A stretch of 64,000 nt of DNA from Corynebacterium canis (GTDB lineage: Bacteria > Actinomycetota > Actinomycetes > Mycobacteriales > Mycobacteriaceae): positions 1,881,247 to 1,945,246 of the forward strand of contig NZ_CP047080.1 in NCBI RefSeq assembly GCF_030408595.1, written 5' to 3'. Positions 1 to 9,687 of the stretch are shown one piece after another; the stretch's first letter is position 1, and each line of letters begins with the position of its first letter. The notes beneath the pieces were generated by a model. It was given only the letters and a program-made list of their open reading frames with translations. It was not told where the DNA came from and did no database searches. The translations under genes and the position numbers were made by a program.

Positions 1-39
1 ATGGGTCAGGGCGCGCCGCGCCGCCGCCCGCTACAAGCC

Positions 40-888
40 CTAACCCAGCCACTCCCCGACCGCGACGATCCGCGAGGGGCCGGTCAGGGTGGATTCGGCG
101 CCCGCGATGGTCACCGTGACCTCCCCACCGGGCACGATCACCGTCACCTCACCGTCTTCCAGGCCTCGATCCGCCAACGCCGCACGCACGGCGGCCACGG
201 TGCCGGTGCCGCAAGATCGAGTTTCGCCGGCGCCGCGCTCGTGCACGCGCATATGCACCTTCCCACCCTCCAGCTCGGTAAGCACCTCCACATTGACGCC
301 GGCTGGGAAGAACTCCTGATCGAAACTAACGGGCTGGTCGATAGGCAATTCGGCGAGCTGATCGGGGGTCAAACCGGGGAGCACGCACGCCAAGTGCGGG
401 TTGCCCATATCCACCGCCAAGCCGGCAATCGACCGTCCGCCCACGGTGCAGGTGGACACACCGGTGACCACCGGGGTTCCCATAGCCACGCTCACCCGGG
501 CCTGCGTCGCATCCGCATGATGCACCCGCACGGGGCGCGCACCGGCGCGCGTGCCCACGGTAAAGGAATCTCCGTCGACTAGGCCTTCGCGGCGCAGCCA
601 GTGCGCAAACACGCGCACCCCATTACCGCACATCTCGGCGATGGAACCATCGGCATTGCGGTAATCCATAAACCAATCGCTTTCGGAAACACCATCGATC
701 GGCTCGATCACGCCGCGCGCCACCAATGCCCCCGTGCGGGCCACCCGTAGCACCCCATCGCCGCCGATCCCGGCCCGGCGGTCACACAGCAAAGCAACCA
801 ACTCCGGAGTCACATCAAGGTTCGCATCCTCGTCGGGGAGGATCACAAAGTCATTTTCCGTGCCGTGGCCTTTAGCAAAGCGAATCAT
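40..888 (-). CDS. dapF: diaminopimelate epimerase
   Basis: DapF interconverts LL- and meso-diaminopimelate, the last step before meso-DAP is used for lysine and peptidoglycan in the cytoplasm. The 282-residue protein has both family Cys motifs: Cys87 in [13 protein letters not shown] and Cys226 in [10 protein letters not shown], the acid/base pair of the proton-transfer mechanism. The N-terminal [14 protein letters not shown] is also typical. Its ATG overlaps the TGA of miaA (ATGA), so the two are translationally coupled. The length is normal for the family and nothing looks broken. The 39 bases to the left hold no recognisable gene. Confidence 0.97.
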   Translation of the reverse strand: MIRFAKGHGTENDFVILPDEDANLDVTPELVALLCDRRAGIGGDGVLRVARTGALVARGVIEPIDGVSESDWFMDYRNADGSIAEMCGNGVRVFAHWLRREGLVDGDSFTVGTRAGARPVRVHHADATQARVSVAMGTPVVTGVSTCTVGGRSIAGLAVDMGNPHLACVLPGLTPDQLAELPIDQPVSFDQEFFPAGVNVEVLTELEGGKVHMRVHERGAGETRSCGTGTVAAVRAALADRGLEDGEVTVIVPGGEVTVTIAGAESTLTGPSRIVAVGEWLG

Positions 889-1814
889 GGCAGCGATTCT
901 AGCCGCCGCATTGCCTCGGCGAAGGGGTCACCATCCGCAGGCAGCCAGATCGTCCGCGGATCCCTCCGGAACCAACTGCGCTGGCGGCGCACGTAACGAC
1001 GCGTCCCCGTCACGGTGCGTTCAACGGCCTCATCCCAGGTGAGCTCCCCCGCCAAGGCGGCCAACACCTGCGCATAGCCGATGGCGCGGCCGGCGGTGGA
1101 ATCCGCCACCAGACCCCGTTCCACCAGGCCCTCCACCTCCGCAACAAACCCGGAGGCAAACATTTTTTCGGTACGCTGATCGATCCGCGGATTCAACCAC
1201 GCCGGGGACGTGGCCAGGCCGAAGATTACGGTGCCCCAGCGGGCCGGGGCGTCGATAAGCGGCTGGCTAGCGGCAAATGGTTTGCCTGTCAGTTCGATAA
1301 CCTCCAACGCCCGCACAGTACGGCGCGGATCGCGATCTTCGATGATACGTGCGGCCTCCGGATCCACCGCCGCCAATTCCGCATGCAAGGCTTCCACCCC
1401 AATCCGGGCAAGCCGCTCCTCCAGGCGCCGCCGCACGTCCGCGTCGGTGGGTGGGAAGCGCCAATCGTCGACAAGCGACTGCACGTACAGCATGGAACCG
1501 CCCACCAAAATCGGAGTCTTGCCGCGGCGCCGAATATCCTCAACATCCGCCACCGCCGCCGCCTGATAGCGCGCCACCGAAGCCGGCTCCGTCACCTCCA
1601 ACACGTCCAATTGGTGGTGCACAATGCCCTCGCGTTCGGGCACGCTCAACTTCGCCGTACCGATATCCATACCCCGGTACAGCTGCATGGAATCGACGTT
1701 GACCACCTCGCCGTCCAACGCGTGGGCCAGCGCCAACCCCAACGCCGACTTGCCCGACGCGGTAGGCCCGACCACCGCAATTGGCGTCGGCAGGAAAGAA
1801 TCATCTCGCACCAC
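885..1814 (-). CDS. miaA: tRNA dimethylallyltransferase
   Basis: MiaA transfers the dimethylallyl group of DMAPP to the N6 of A37 in tRNAs that read codons starting with U. The 309-residue protein has the P-loop GPTASGKS at residues 16-23, followed by the [15 protein letters not shown] substrate motif and a C-terminal R-rich [16 protein letters not shown] segment. The start is one of two adjacent GTG codons (1814 or 1811). It lies upstream of and overlaps dapF by 4 nt. MiaB, which adds the methylthio group to the same base, is encoded nearby at 4830-6329, so the window carries both steps of ms2i6A formation. Confidence 0.97.
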   Translation of the reverse strand: MVRDDSFLPTPIAVVGPTASGKSALGLALAHALDGEVVNVDSMQLYRGMDIGTAKLSVPEREGIVHHQLDVLEVTEPASVARYQAAAVADVEDIRRRGKTPILVGGSMLYVQSLVDDWRFPPTDADVRRRLEERLARIGVEALHAELAAVDPEAARIIEDRDPRRTVRALEVIELTGKPFAASQPLIDAPARWGTVIFGLATSPAWLNPRIDQRTEKMFASGFVAEVEGLVERGLVADSTAGRAIGYAQVLAALAGELTWDEAVERTVTGTRRYVRRQRSWFRRDPRTIWLPADGDPFAEAMRRLESLP

Positions 1815-1937
1815 ACCAATCTAACGAACGCGACTCGCGGAAGCACGGTAATGTGAATCGTTGTACGACCGCATTTCCTAGTAAAGAGTGCACCGGCAGC
1901 CGTGACGCGCGGCAAAACATGTAAGGACCTGTAAACA

Positions 1938-3248
1938 ATGACGCATCCCACTCCTAAGCCCGGACCCCGTCCCGGACCTCGCCCAGGGCCCCGACCAGGT
2001 GCACGTCCTGCAACGCCAGTGCACCAGAAAAACGATCCCGCAAAATGGGGCCGCGTCGAAGACGATGGGTCCGTATACGTCACCACCGCCGCCGGGGATC
2101 GCCTCATCGGATCCTGGCAGGCAGGCACCCCCGCAGAGGGGCTCGCACACTACGGCAACCGCTTCGAAGACTTAAGCACCGAGGTGGAATTGCTGGAGGC
2201 TCGTCTACAATCGCACCCGGAAGACGCGAACTCCATCCGCGAAGCCGCCGCAGCTTTGCGCGAAACCTTACCTACCGCCGCCGTAATCGGCGACCTCGAC
2301 GGACTGGATAAGCGTCTCCACGCGATTATCGACGCCTCGGCTTCCGCAGGCGAACAAGCCCGCGCCGCCCGCGCCGAACGACGCGCCCAAGCAATCGCCC
2401 GCAAAGAAGCCCTCGCGGAAGAAGCCGAAACCATCGGCGAAAGCGCCACCGACTGGAAAGTGGCCGGGGATCGGCTGCGCGACATTCTGGAAGAATGGAA
2501 AACCATCCGCGGCATCGACCGGAAAACCGACGACGCGCTCTGGAAACGCTACTCCCGCGCCCGCGACGCCTTTAACCGGCGCCGCGGCAGCCACTTCGCC
2601 GAACTAGATCGCGGCCGGGCGGCAGCGCGCCGAGTCAAAGAAGACCTAGTGGCCAGGGCGGAACAGCTCAAAGACTCCACCGACTGGAACGAAACCGCGC
2701 GCGCGTTCCGCGACCTGATGGCCGAATGGAAAGCCGCCGGGCGCGCACCCCGCGATATCGACGATAAACTGTGGGCCGCCTTCAAAGCCGCACAGGACCA
2801 CTTCTTTGCCACCCGCAACGCAGCCTCCGAAGAACGCGACCGCGAATTCCTAGACAACGCCGCGGCGAAAAGCGCGCTGATCGAGGAGTACGACGCCAAA
2901 ATCAACCCCGGCAAGGATCTGGAAAGCGCCCGGCACTACCTGCGCGAACTCCAAGAAAAATGGGAGGAGATCGGCTACGTTCCGCGTGGGCGCGTCCGCG
3001 AATTCGAAGACAAAATCGCCCGCTTGGAGCGTCGCGTGACCGAAGCCGCCGAAGCCCAATGGCGGCGGACCGACCCCGAAGCCCAAGCCCGCGCCGCCCA
3101 ATTCACCGCCAAAGTGGAGGAATTCACCGCCGCCGCGGACGCCGCCGAAGCACGCGGCAACACCAAAAAGGCCGAGCAACTCCGCGCCCAGGCCGCCCAA
3201 TGGCAAGAATGGGCCAACGCCGCCCTCGAAGCGGTCAACGACCGCTAG
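1938..3248 (+). CDS. DUF349 domain-containing protein
   Basis: The 436-residue, highly charged, mostly helical protein carries repeated DUF349-type segments of the form DWxxxxxRxxxLxxEWKxxxxxxRxxDDxLWxxFxxAxDxFxxRR, for example near residues 170-220, 245-300 and 320-360. The family is conserved in corynebacteria and mycobacteria next to miaA/miaB; its function is not known to me. The first 25 residues contain a PGPRPGPRPGARP repeat, a short proline/arginine tail that precedes the structured part. The ATG is preceded by AAGGAC 10 nt upstream. It is transcribed away from miaA. No membrane segment or signal peptide is visible. Confidence 0.85.
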   Translation: MTHPTPKPGPRPGPRPGPRPGARPATPVHQKNDPAKWGRVEDDGSVYVTTAAGDRLIGSWQAGTPAEGLAHYGNRFEDLSTEVELLEARLQSHPEDANSIREAAAALRETLPTAAVIGDLDGLDKRLHAIIDASASAGEQARAARAERRAQAIARKEALAEEAETIGESATDWKVAGDRLRDILEEWKTIRGIDRKTDDALWKRYSRARDAFNRRRGSHFAELDRGRAAARRVKEDLVARAEQLKDSTDWNETARAFRDLMAEWKAAGRAPRDIDDKLWAAFKAAQDHFFATRNAASEERDREFLDNAAAKSALIEEYDAKINPGKDLESARHYLRELQEKWEEIGYVPRGRVREFEDKIARLERRVTEAAEAQWRRTDPEAQARAAQFTAKVEEFTAAADAAEARGNTKKAEQLRAQAAQWQEWANAALEAVNDR

Positions 3249-3262
3249 GTTGGGTGGTTTTT

Positions 3263-3285
3263 GGGTTCGGGGTTCGGGTCCGGGG
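3263..3285 (+). other. G-quadruplex motif after the DUF349 gene
   Basis: Four G-runs (3263-3265, 3269-3272, 3276-3278, 3282-3285) are separated by loops of exactly three bases (TTC, TTC, TCC). This satisfies the standard three-tetrad quadruplex pattern. It starts 15 nt after the stop codon on the coding strand, so it would also be present in the mRNA 3' end. Folding is inferred, not shown. Confidence 0.5.
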
Positions 3286-3360
3286 TTTGGCCTGGGATGC
3301 CGGGCCCGGCTGCGCCTGGGCGCGGGGTTGGGCCTTAGGTTCAGCTCCGCCTCGGCGCGT

Positions 3361-3420
3361 GCCGATGGGTTGTGCGCCAGCACCTAGGTAGCCGATGGGT
3401 TGTGTGCAACCGCGTAGGTA
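3361..3420. repeat. 30-bp tandem repeat made of the element's outer end
   Basis: Units beginning GCCGATGGGTTGTG start at 3361 and 3391, and the third, at 3421 (GCCGATAGGTTGTG), is the left end of the 180-bp element that follows. The period is exactly 30 bp. Each unit contains the small dyad GGTTGTG-GCAACC, imperfect in the first unit. Confidence 0.75.
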
Positions 3421-3423
3421 GCC

Positions 3424-3604
3424 GATAGGTTGTGCGCAACCGCCGACCTGGGGCTGGTCTTTCTATTCTTCATTCGGGGGTTTAACGAAGAAATTCCGGA
3501 CGAATCTCGCCCAAAAACGCTGCAAATCGTCTTTTTATTCTTCGTTGAGCACGCTAATGAAGAAATTCAGGACGATCGCAGGTCAACGGCTGCACACAAC
3601 CTAT
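3424..3604. repeat. MITE-like element, copy 1 (about 180 bp with terminal inverted repeats)
   Basis: The left end GATAGGTTGTGCGCAACCG (3424-3442), followed by CCGACCTG, is mirrored by CAGGTCAACGGCTGCACACA (from 3579) followed by ACCTAT to 3604: 23 of 27 bases pair. Inside are two similar units of about 49 bp, each a TTCTTC...GAAGAA hairpin followed by AATTCCGGACGA or AATTCAGGACGA. They are joined by a linker containing CCAAAAACGC. It is more AT-rich than the flanking genes and has no ORF of its own worth calling. Confidence 0.8.
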
Positions 3605-3830
3605 CCGGCAGGCAGGAGCCGGCGGAGCTTTCCAGATGATGAGGGTTGAATTTTCCCGAACCATCGGCCCCGCCACATCTGCCTCAGGCAGATCTGACAC
3701 GGCTGGTTCGGCGTCCTGCGGAAACACCACTGGGAGGCGGCCCGCGTGTCGAATCTGCCTGAGCGCGGAGCTCGGCAACCGCTTCAACCCCCAAGTCACC
3801 CCAGCGACAATAGGTTGTGCGCAACCGCTC
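3605..3830. repeat. long-hairpin repeat module, copy 1
   Basis: The core at about 3681-3765 starts with GCCTCAGGCAGATCTGACA and ends with TGTCGAATCTGCCTGAGCGC, which are near-perfect inverted arms around a roughly 45-nt loop containing TCCTGCGGAAACACC. It is preceded by a conserved CCCGAACCATCGGCCCCGCC segment. The same module recurs in all four repeat blocks. Confidence 0.75.
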
Positions 3831-3871
3831 GGGGCTTAGCCAGGCCTAGCGCAGCACTGCATCTGAGGGGC

Positions 3872-3980
3872 GATGAGTTGTGTGCAACTGCCGACCTGGG
3901 GCTGGTCTTTCTATTCTTCATTCGGGGGTTTAACGAAGAAATTCCGGACGATCGCAGGTCAACGGCTGCACACAACCTAT
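3872..3980. repeat. MITE-like element, copy 2, internally deleted
   Basis: Both ends match copy 1, but only one of the two internal hairpin units remains: the sequence passes directly from the first unit's GAAGAAATTCCGGACGA into the second unit's TCGCAGGTC. This is what recombination between the two internal units would leave. The length is about 109 bp instead of 180. Confidence 0.75.
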
Positions 3981-4053
3981 CCGGAGCTGCGCACACCCTG
4001 AGAATCACCGCACGGCCGACAGGCCACACACATCCACCTCGCCGAGCGAAGGG

Positions 4054-4722
4054 CTATTCGCTTTGCGGCGACGGGGTTTCGTCGTTCGGGGAATCGGGGC
4101 GGCGGGCGCGCTTGCGGCGGGAGCGGCGATCGTCGATGAGCTCGGTTTGGCGGCCAGCAGCAAGAATGCTTTCTTGAACCTCGGCCACGGCGTCATCTTT
4201 CTTTTCGGCGACGCGGGCCTCCGCGAGTGCTTTTTGGAATGTGCTGCGGCGCAAAACAACGAACGAATATGCGATTACGACGATGCATACGCTAATGGCA
4301 CCAAGGATCAAGCCAAACGAAGGCCCCACGCCGGGCTCTGTCGGCGGGCGCGACTGCCGCATCCAGATCGCAAAGATGGAGTAGAACAGCGTTGCGCCGC
4401 TAAAAAACCATGCCATCAGGGCGATCAGCGAGGACCGGGAAACGATGGTGCCGATATTGAGCAGCACCACGCCGATCACACCCAACCAAACATAAATTCG
4501 CTCCGGCATAGTGGTGACGAACTTTTGTGCGGTATCGGAGTAAAACAACACGTCAAGGCCGATGACCTCGCCGGAATGCGGCAGAAACAGCGAGACGAAA
4601 AACCCCACCATGCCGATAGCCATAAACGTTTGCGCGCGGCCTAAAATCACAGTTTGCGAGGCTTTACGCTCGGCGCCTGCAAGGTCGTCACGGTATTGGG
4701 CGAGGCGATCCTCTTCGCTCAC
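4054..4722 (-). CDS. four-helix membrane protein, Rv2732c-like
   Basis: The 222-residue protein has four predicted membrane helices (near residues 23-45, 70-90, 97-120 and 133-158) and a charged, Arg-rich C-terminal tail ending RRKRARRPDSPNDETPSPQSE. By position beside miaB it corresponds to the mycobacterial Rv2732c family, of unknown function. The GTG at 4722 is chosen because it is preceded by AAGGAG at good spacing; the reading frame stays open further upstream, to 4848, but without a convincing start. It reads towards the repeat block and DUF349 gene, so the two genes converge. Confidence 0.75.
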   Translation of the reverse strand: MSEEDRLAQYRDDLAGAERKASQTVILGRAQTFMAIGMVGFFVSLFLPHSGEVIGLDVLFYSDTAQKFVTTMPERIYVWLGVIGVVLLNIGTIVSRSSLIALMAWFFSGATLFYSIFAIWMRQSRPPTEPGVGPSFGLILGAISVCIVVIAYSFVVLRRSTFQKALAEARVAEKKDDAVAEVQESILAAGRQTELIDDRRSRRKRARRPDSPNDETPSPQSE

Positions 4723-4829
4723 AATCCCACATCTCCTTATGTGTTCACACTCCGGCGCGAACCCCATTGAATTCCGGGGCGCGCACATGCCGTTCCCATT
4801 GTATTGACTCTCCGGCCCGCACCATCGGA

Positions 4830-6329
4830 TTACGGGCAGCCGCCGCAACCCCCGGCCGCAACCGGTTTGGCTTTTGGCTTGCCAAAGCTGGGCATCCCCA
4901 CCCCGATCGGGGCCGTCGTGGGGACCTTACCCGCCTCCGACATATCCCCCGCCCGGGTGCGGCGGTGCGCCAACACGCCGGAATCGGCGATCAGGAAGTG
5001 CGGCGCGGAATCGGTAATGCGGACGGTGACCACGTCGCCCGGACGCACCACCCCCTCCTGGGCGGCGAAGTGCACCAGGCGACCATCGCGAGCGCGACCC
5101 GACAGGCGATGGGTGCGATTGTTCTTGCGGCCACCGCCGGCCTGCACCAAAAGCTCCACCTCGGTGCCCACCAGCTTCGCGTTCTCCTCGGCGCAAATCC
5201 GTTCTTGAAGGGCGATGAGCCGCTCGTAGCGTTCCTGAACAACTTCCTTGGGTATCTGGGCGTCGAAACCCGCCGCAGGGGTGCCGGGACGCGGGCTGTA
5301 CTGGAAGGTAAACGCGCTGGTAAAGCGAGCCTTTTCCATCACGTCCAGGGTCGCTTGGAAATCCTCCTCGGTCTCGCCCGGGAAGCCCACGATAATGTCG
5401 GTGGTAATCGCGGCGTGCGGAATCTTCGCCCGCACCTCGTCCAGAATGCGCAGGAATTTCTGGGACCGGTACGAGCGCCGCATTTCCTTCAAAACTTTGT
5501 CCGAACCAGACTGCAACGGCATATGCAATTGCGGACAAATGTTCGGAGTTTCCGCCATCGCGTCGATCACGTCGGAGGTAAACTCCGCCGGGTGCGGGCT
5601 GGTAAAACGCACGCGCTCCAAGCCCTCGATGTCGCCACACGCCCGCAGCAACTTCGAAAACGCGGAACGGTCGCGCTCAATATCGGTGTCCGCGAAGTTC
5701 ACCCCGTACGCATTCACGTTCTGCCCCAGCAGGGTCACCTCGCTCACGCCCTGATCCACAAGCGCCTGCACCTCGGCGAGAATATCGCCCGGCCGCCGGT
5801 CAACTTCCCTGCCGCGCAACGAAGGCACGATGCAAAATGTGCAGGTGTTATTGCAGCCAACGCTCACACTCACCCACCCCGCGTAGGCGGACTCGCGCTT
5901 CGCCGGGAGTACGGACGGGAACTGTTCCAGGGCGTCGACAATCTCTACTTCGGCGCGTTTATTGTGCGCCGCACGCTGCAGCAACGCCGGCAAGGACCCA
6001 ATATTGTGCGTGCCAAACACCACGTCCACCCACGGCGCCTTCTGCACCACCACGTCTTTGTCTTTTTGCGCCAAACAACCGCCGACGGCGATTTGCATCC
6101 CGGGGCGCTCTTCCTTGGCGCGGCGCAGATGCCCGAGCGTGCCGTACAGGCGCATATCGGCGTTTTCGCGCACCGCGCAGGTATTAAACACCACGAGGTC
6201 GGGGGCAACCCCTTCGGTCGCCGGGGTGTATCCAGCTTCTTCGAGCAGTCCAGAGAGCCGTTCCGAATCATGAACGTTCATCTGGCAGCCGAACGTACGA
6301 ACCTCATAAGTCTTCTTCTCCTGCAGCAC
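4830..6329 (-). CDS. miaB: tRNA-2-methylthio-N6-dimethylallyladenosine synthase
   Basis: MiaB is the radical-SAM methylthiotransferase that converts i6A37 to ms2i6A37 in tRNA. In order it has the UPF0004 domain ([14 protein letters not shown]), the radical-SAM cluster motif [11 protein letters not shown], and a TRAM-like C-terminal domain. The tail ends in AAGGCGGCP, a small Cys/Gly extension. The GTG at 6329 gives [18 protein letters not shown] and 499 residues. An in-frame start at 6383 would add 18 unconserved residues and is less likely. Its substrate base is prepared by MiaA, encoded 3 kb away. Confidence 0.95.
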   Translation of the reverse strand: MLQEKKTYEVRTFGCQMNVHDSERLSGLLEEAGYTPATEGVAPDLVVFNTCAVRENADMRLYGTLGHLRRAKEERPGMQIAVGGCLAQKDKDVVVQKAPWVDVVFGTHNIGSLPALLQRAAHNKRAEVEIVDALEQFPSVLPAKRESAYAGWVSVSVGCNNTCTFCIVPSLRGREVDRRPGDILAEVQALVDQGVSEVTLLGQNVNAYGVNFADTDIERDRSAFSKLLRACGDIEGLERVRFTSPHPAEFTSDVIDAMAETPNICPQLHMPLQSGSDKVLKEMRRSYRSQKFLRILDEVRAKIPHAAITTDIIVGFPGETEEDFQATLDVMEKARFTSAFTFQYSPRPGTPAAGFDAQIPKEVVQERYERLIALQERICAEENAKLVGTEVELLVQAGGGRKNNRTHRLSGRARDGRLVHFAAQEGVVRPGDVVTVRITDSAPHFLIADSGVLAHRRTRAGDMSEAGKVPTTAPIGVGMPSFGKPKAKPVAAGGCGGCP

Positions 6330-6388
6330 AGTCAAGCATTCTAATCGTCCGGTTACCCCCCACCTAATACCAACATTTCGCACAACCC

Positions 6389-6425
6389 TTTACCGTGTAA
6401 GCCAACTCACACTAGAGTGTTCACC
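6389..6425 (+). promoter_or_regulatory. gluA promoter with a palindrome over the -10 box
   Basis: TTTACC (6389-6394) and TAGAGT (6413-6418) are 18 nt apart, and the ATG at 6426 lies 7 nt after the -10 hexamer, which predicts a leaderless transcript. The perfect dyad ACACT-AG-AGTGT (6409-6420) covers the -10 box and would suit a repressor. Which protein binds it is unknown. Confidence 0.5.
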
Positions 6426-7178
6426 ATGAACGAAAACACAACGCAACCCATGGTTCTTATGAGCGGGGTGAATAAGTATTTCGAGTCCTATCACGCGCTC
6501 AGGGATATCAACCTAGAGATTCCGCGCGGGCAGGTGGTGGTTGTTTTGGGCCCTTCCGGCTCAGGCAAATCGACGCTATGCCGAACGATTAATCGTTTGG
6601 AAACCATCGACAGCGGAGAGATTCATATTGACGGCAAACTATTGCCCGAAGAAGGCAAGGCGCTCGCCGCGTTACGCGCGGATGTTGGAATGTGTTTCCA
6701 ATCGTTCAATTTGTTTCCGCATTTGACCATTCGAAACAATGTCACGCTCGCCCCGATAAAGGTGCGCAAATTGTCTAAGGCGGAGGCCGAGGAGCAGGCG
6801 ATGGCGCTGCTGAAGCGCGTGGGCATTGCGGACCAGGCGGATAAGTACCCCGCGCAATTGTCCGGCGGCCAGCAACAACGCGTGGCTATTGCGCGCGCGC
6901 TCGCCATGAAACCCAAGGTAATGCTTTTCGACGAGCCGACTTCCGCACTCGACCCGGAAATGGTCAACGAAGTGCTCGACGTCATGGCCGCACTCGCTGC
7001 TGAGGGGATGACCATGTTGGTGGTCAGCCACGAAATGGGCTTCGCCCGCCGGGTTGCGGACCGCATTTTGTTTATGTCCGACGGGGCGATCCTGGAAGAC
7101 ACCACCCCCGATGATTTCTTTGACAATCCAAAGACGGATCGTGCCCGCGATTTCCTTGGCAAGATTCTCGCCCACTAA
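6426..7178 (+). CDS. gluA: glutamate ABC transporter ATP-binding protein
   Basis: This is the ATPase of the Glu importer. Walker [10 protein letters not shown] is at residues 42-50, the signature LSGGQQQR at 145-152, Walker B VMLFDEPT at 165-172 and the switch His at 202. The protein is very similar to C. glutamicum GluA as I remember it, including [20 protein letters not shown] and the C-terminus [10 protein letters not shown]. The ATG at 6426 is preferred over the GTG at 6417 because a -10 hexamer ends 7 nt before it. It is the first gene of gluABCD and is followed 21 nt later by gluB. Confidence 0.97.
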   Translation: MNENTTQPMVLMSGVNKYFESYHALRDINLEIPRGQVVVVLGPSGSGKSTLCRTINRLETIDSGEIHIDGKLLPEEGKALAALRADVGMCFQSFNLFPHLTIRNNVTLAPIKVRKLSKAEAEEQAMALLKRVGIADQADKYPAQLSGGQQQRVAIARALAMKPKVMLFDEPTSALDPEMVNEVLDVMAALAAEGMTMLVVSHEMGFARRVADRILFMSDGAILEDTTPDDFFDNPKTDRARDFLGKILAH

Positions 7179-7199
7179 TGCCCCTGAAGGAGCCCCACA

Positions 7200-8066
7200 A
7201 TGAAACGTACATTCGCTACCCTTGCGGCCGTTGCCGTCGCTGCCTCCGCCCTAGTCGGGTGCGGCGATTCCGGCGGCGCTGATCTGCTGGCCAATATTGA
7301 ATCCGGCAAGGTCACGCTGGGCACCAAGTACGATCAGCCCGGCCTGGGTTTGCAAAACACCGATGGCACGATGTCCGGCCTGGATGTGGATGTTGCCACC
7401 TATGTGGTGAACTCCATCGCCAAGGACAATGGCTGGAAGGAGCCGGAGATCACCTGGCGGGAAACCCCCTCCGCGCAGCGCGAAACGCTGCTGAAAAACG
7501 GCGAGGTGGATATGATCACGGCCACCTATTCCATCAACGAGGGCCGCGCCAATGCGGTGAATTTCGGTGGCCCCTACCTGCTTACGCACCAGGCGCTGCT
7601 GGTCCGCGCGGATAATGATGAGGTCAAATCCCTCAAGGACCTAGACAATGGCCGCATCCTGTGCTCGGTGACGGGCTCCACCCCCGCGCAAAAGGTGAAG
7701 GACGCGCTGCCGGGCGTGCAATTGCAGGAGTATGACACCTATTCTTCCTGCGTGGAGGCCCTGCACCAGTCCAAGGTGGACGCCATGACCACGGATGCGA
7801 CGATCCTGTACGGCTACGCCGCGCAATACAACGATGAATTCCAGGTCGTGGAGATGACCAAGGACGATGGCGAGCCGTTTACCAATGAGTACTACGGCAT
7901 TGGCGTGGCCAAGGATGCTCAGGCGGCCACCGACGCCATCAATAAGGCCCTGGAGAAGATGTTCGAAGACGGCTCCTTTGACAAGTTCGTGCAGGCCAAC
8001 CTTGGTGATGACGCTTCCGTGGTCACCAAGGGCACCCCGGGCGACCTGTCCTTCCTTGAGAAATAA
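7200..8066 (+). CDS. gluB: glutamate-binding lipoprotein
   Basis: GluB is the extracytoplasmic solute receptor of the glutamate importer. The signal sequence ends in a lipobox with Cys21 (SALVGCGDSG), so the mature protein is lipid-anchored to the outer face of the membrane. The remainder is a family-3 (amino-acid) solute-binding fold: LGTKYDQPGLG, GLDVDVATYV, and the hinge segment around NGEVDMITATYSINEGR. Length 288 residues. A ribosome-binding GAAGGAG lies just before the ATG. Confidence 0.97.
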   Translation: MKRTFATLAAVAVAASALVGCGDSGGADLLANIESGKVTLGTKYDQPGLGLQNTDGTMSGLDVDVATYVVNSIAKDNGWKEPEITWRETPSAQRETLLKNGEVDMITATYSINEGRANAVNFGGPYLLTHQALLVRADNDEVKSLKDLDNGRILCSVTGSTPAQKVKDALPGVQLQEYDTYSSCVEALHQSKVDAMTTDATILYGYAAQYNDEFQVVEMTKDDGEPFTNEYYGIGVAKDAQAATDAINKALEKMFEDGSFDKFVQANLGDDASVVTKGTPGDLSFLEK

Positions 8067-8071
8067 CCATC

Positions 8072-8755
8072 ATGCAGTCCCTTGTCCAAGACCTCCAAGG
8101 GGCGTTGTTGCCGGCGTTTTGGGTGACCATTAAGCTCACCTTCTTTTCCGCGATCGGTGCGATGCTCCTCGGCACCATCCTGACCGCCATGCGAGTGTCC
8201 CCGGTGGCCGTGCTGCGCATGATTGCCACGGGGTATATCAACACGCTGCGGAACACCCCGCTCACCCTCGTTGTGATCTTTTGTTCGGTTGGCCTGTACC
8301 AGAACTTAGGTTTGACGTTGGCGCCGCAGGGCCCGCATTTCCTCCAGCAGAATAACTTCAATCTGGCGGTGCTCGGGTTCGTGTTGTATACCTCGGCGTT
8401 TGTCGCGGAGTCGTTACGCTCCGGCATTAATACGGTGCACTTCGGGCAGGCGGAGGCGGCCCGTTCGCTCGGGCTTTCCTTCGGACAGATTTTCGCTTCG
8501 GTGATTTTTCCGCAGGCGGTGCGGGCGGCCACGGTGCCGCTGGGCAACACCTTGATCGCGTTGACCAAGAATACGACGATTGCTTCGGCGATTGGCGTGG
8601 CCGAGGCGTCGTTACTCATGAAAACGACGATTGAAAACCACGCTGACCTGCTCTTTGTGGTGTTCGGCGTGTTCGCGCTGGGCTTCGTCGTGCTCACCCT
8701 GCCGATGGGCCTCTACGTCGGCCGGCTTTCGCAACGATTGGCGGTGAAGAAATGA
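8072..8755 (+). CDS. gluC: glutamate ABC transporter permease
   Basis: This 227-residue inner-membrane permease of the His/Glu/Gln/Arg family has about five membrane helices and the EAA loop [25 protein letters not shown] (about residues 129-153), which contacts the ATPase. It begins 5 nt after gluB and overlaps gluD by 4 nt (ATGA), showing tight operon organisation. It pairs with GluD to form the membrane pore. Confidence 0.96.
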   Translation: MQSLVQDLQGALLPAFWVTIKLTFFSAIGAMLLGTILTAMRVSPVAVLRMIATGYINTLRNTPLTLVVIFCSVGLYQNLGLTLAPQGPHFLQQNNFNLAVLGFVLYTSAFVAESLRSGINTVHFGQAEAARSLGLSFGQIFASVIFPQAVRAATVPLGNTLIALTKNTTIASAIGVAEASLLMKTTIENHADLLFVVFGVFALGFVVLTLPMGLYVGRLSQRLAVKK

Positions 8756-9687
8756 CCTCCGCAACCGTGCTTTACGACGCCCCGGGCCCCGCCGGCCGAC
8801 GCACAAACGCAATCGTCGCAGTGGTCGCCGTAATGCTGAGTCTGGCGATCCTCGGCTGGGCGGCAAGCGTGCTGTACTCCACCGGGCAATTCCAGGCGGA
8901 AAAGTGGACACCCTTCGTGCAGGCGGCCACCTGGAAAACCTATATCCTGCCCGGCCTGTGGGGCACCCTTAAGGCGGCGCTGGCCTCGATTTTCCTGGCG
9001 TTGCTGGTGGGCACCGCATTGGGTTTGGGGCGGCTGTCCCCCGCCCGCTGGTTAAACGGCATCTGCGCGGTGATCGTGGAGTTTTTCCGGGCGATCCCCG
9101 TGCTGATCCTGATGATCTTTGCGTACCAAATGTTCGCCGAATACAACATCGTGCCGTCGCGCCAGCTGGCGTTCTCGGCGGTGGTGTTCGGCCTGACCAT
9201 GTATAACGGCTCCGTGATCGCGGAAATCCTGCGCTCCGGGATCAATTCGCTGCCGCGCGGCCAGGTGGAGGCGGCCAAGGCGCTGGGGTTGTCGCATCGG
9301 CACACCATGTGGCGCATCCTGCTGCCGCAGGCGGTGGCCGCGATGCTGCCGGCGATCATCTCGCAGATGGTTATCGCCTTGAAGGACTCGGCGCTGGGCT
9401 ACCAGATCGGCTACGTCGAGGTGGTTCGCTCTGGTATTCAATCCGCCTCCGCGAACCGCAACTTCCTGGCATCGCTGGCCGTGGTGGCTATCATCATGGT
9501 GCTATTCAATATGGCGCTCACCTCGATCGCGGAGCGAATCGAACGTCAGTTGCGGGCCGGCAGGGCGCGGCGCAATATCTTGGCCAAGGTCCCCGAACAT
9601 CCCGATCAGGGCCTGGAAACCAAGGACCGCGTGAACGTGGACTGGCACGACGAACATCACCGGGACCTGCGCAATATTACGGATTAA
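8752..9687 (+). CDS. gluD: glutamate ABC transporter permease
   Basis: This is the second, larger permease (311 residues). After a membrane helix near residues 22-45 comes the permease core with an EAA loop [25 protein letters not shown]. The C-terminus is a charged cytoplasmic tail ([21 protein letters not shown]) longer than that of GluC. Its TAA overlaps the stop of recX on the other strand, so the gluABCD operon and recX-recA converge with no spacer. No obvious T-rich terminator is visible there. Confidence 0.96.
   Translation: MTSATVLYDAPGPAGRRTNAIVAVVAVMLSLAILGWAASVLYSTGQFQAEKWTPFVQAATWKTYILPGLWGTLKAALASIFLALLVGTALGLGRLSPARWLNGICAVIVEFFRAIPVLILMIFAYQMFAEYNIVPSRQLAFSAVVFGLTMYNGSVIAEILRSGINSLPRGQVEAAKALGLSHRHTMWRILLPQAVAAMLPAIISQMVIALKDSALGYQIGYVEVVRSGIQSASANRNFLASLAVVAIIMVLFNMALTSIAERIERQLRAGRARRNILAKVPEHPDQGLETKDRVNVDWHDEHHRDLRNITD

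Noticed and set aside
1..39. Start of another gene at the left edge
   Set aside because: Only 39 bases of GC-rich sequence are available, too little to support a call; the long plus-strand frame here is antisense to dapF.
4767..6344. A 525-codon plus-strand frame opposite miaB
   Set aside because: Antisense shadow of miaB, with Arg/His-rich translation and no motifs.
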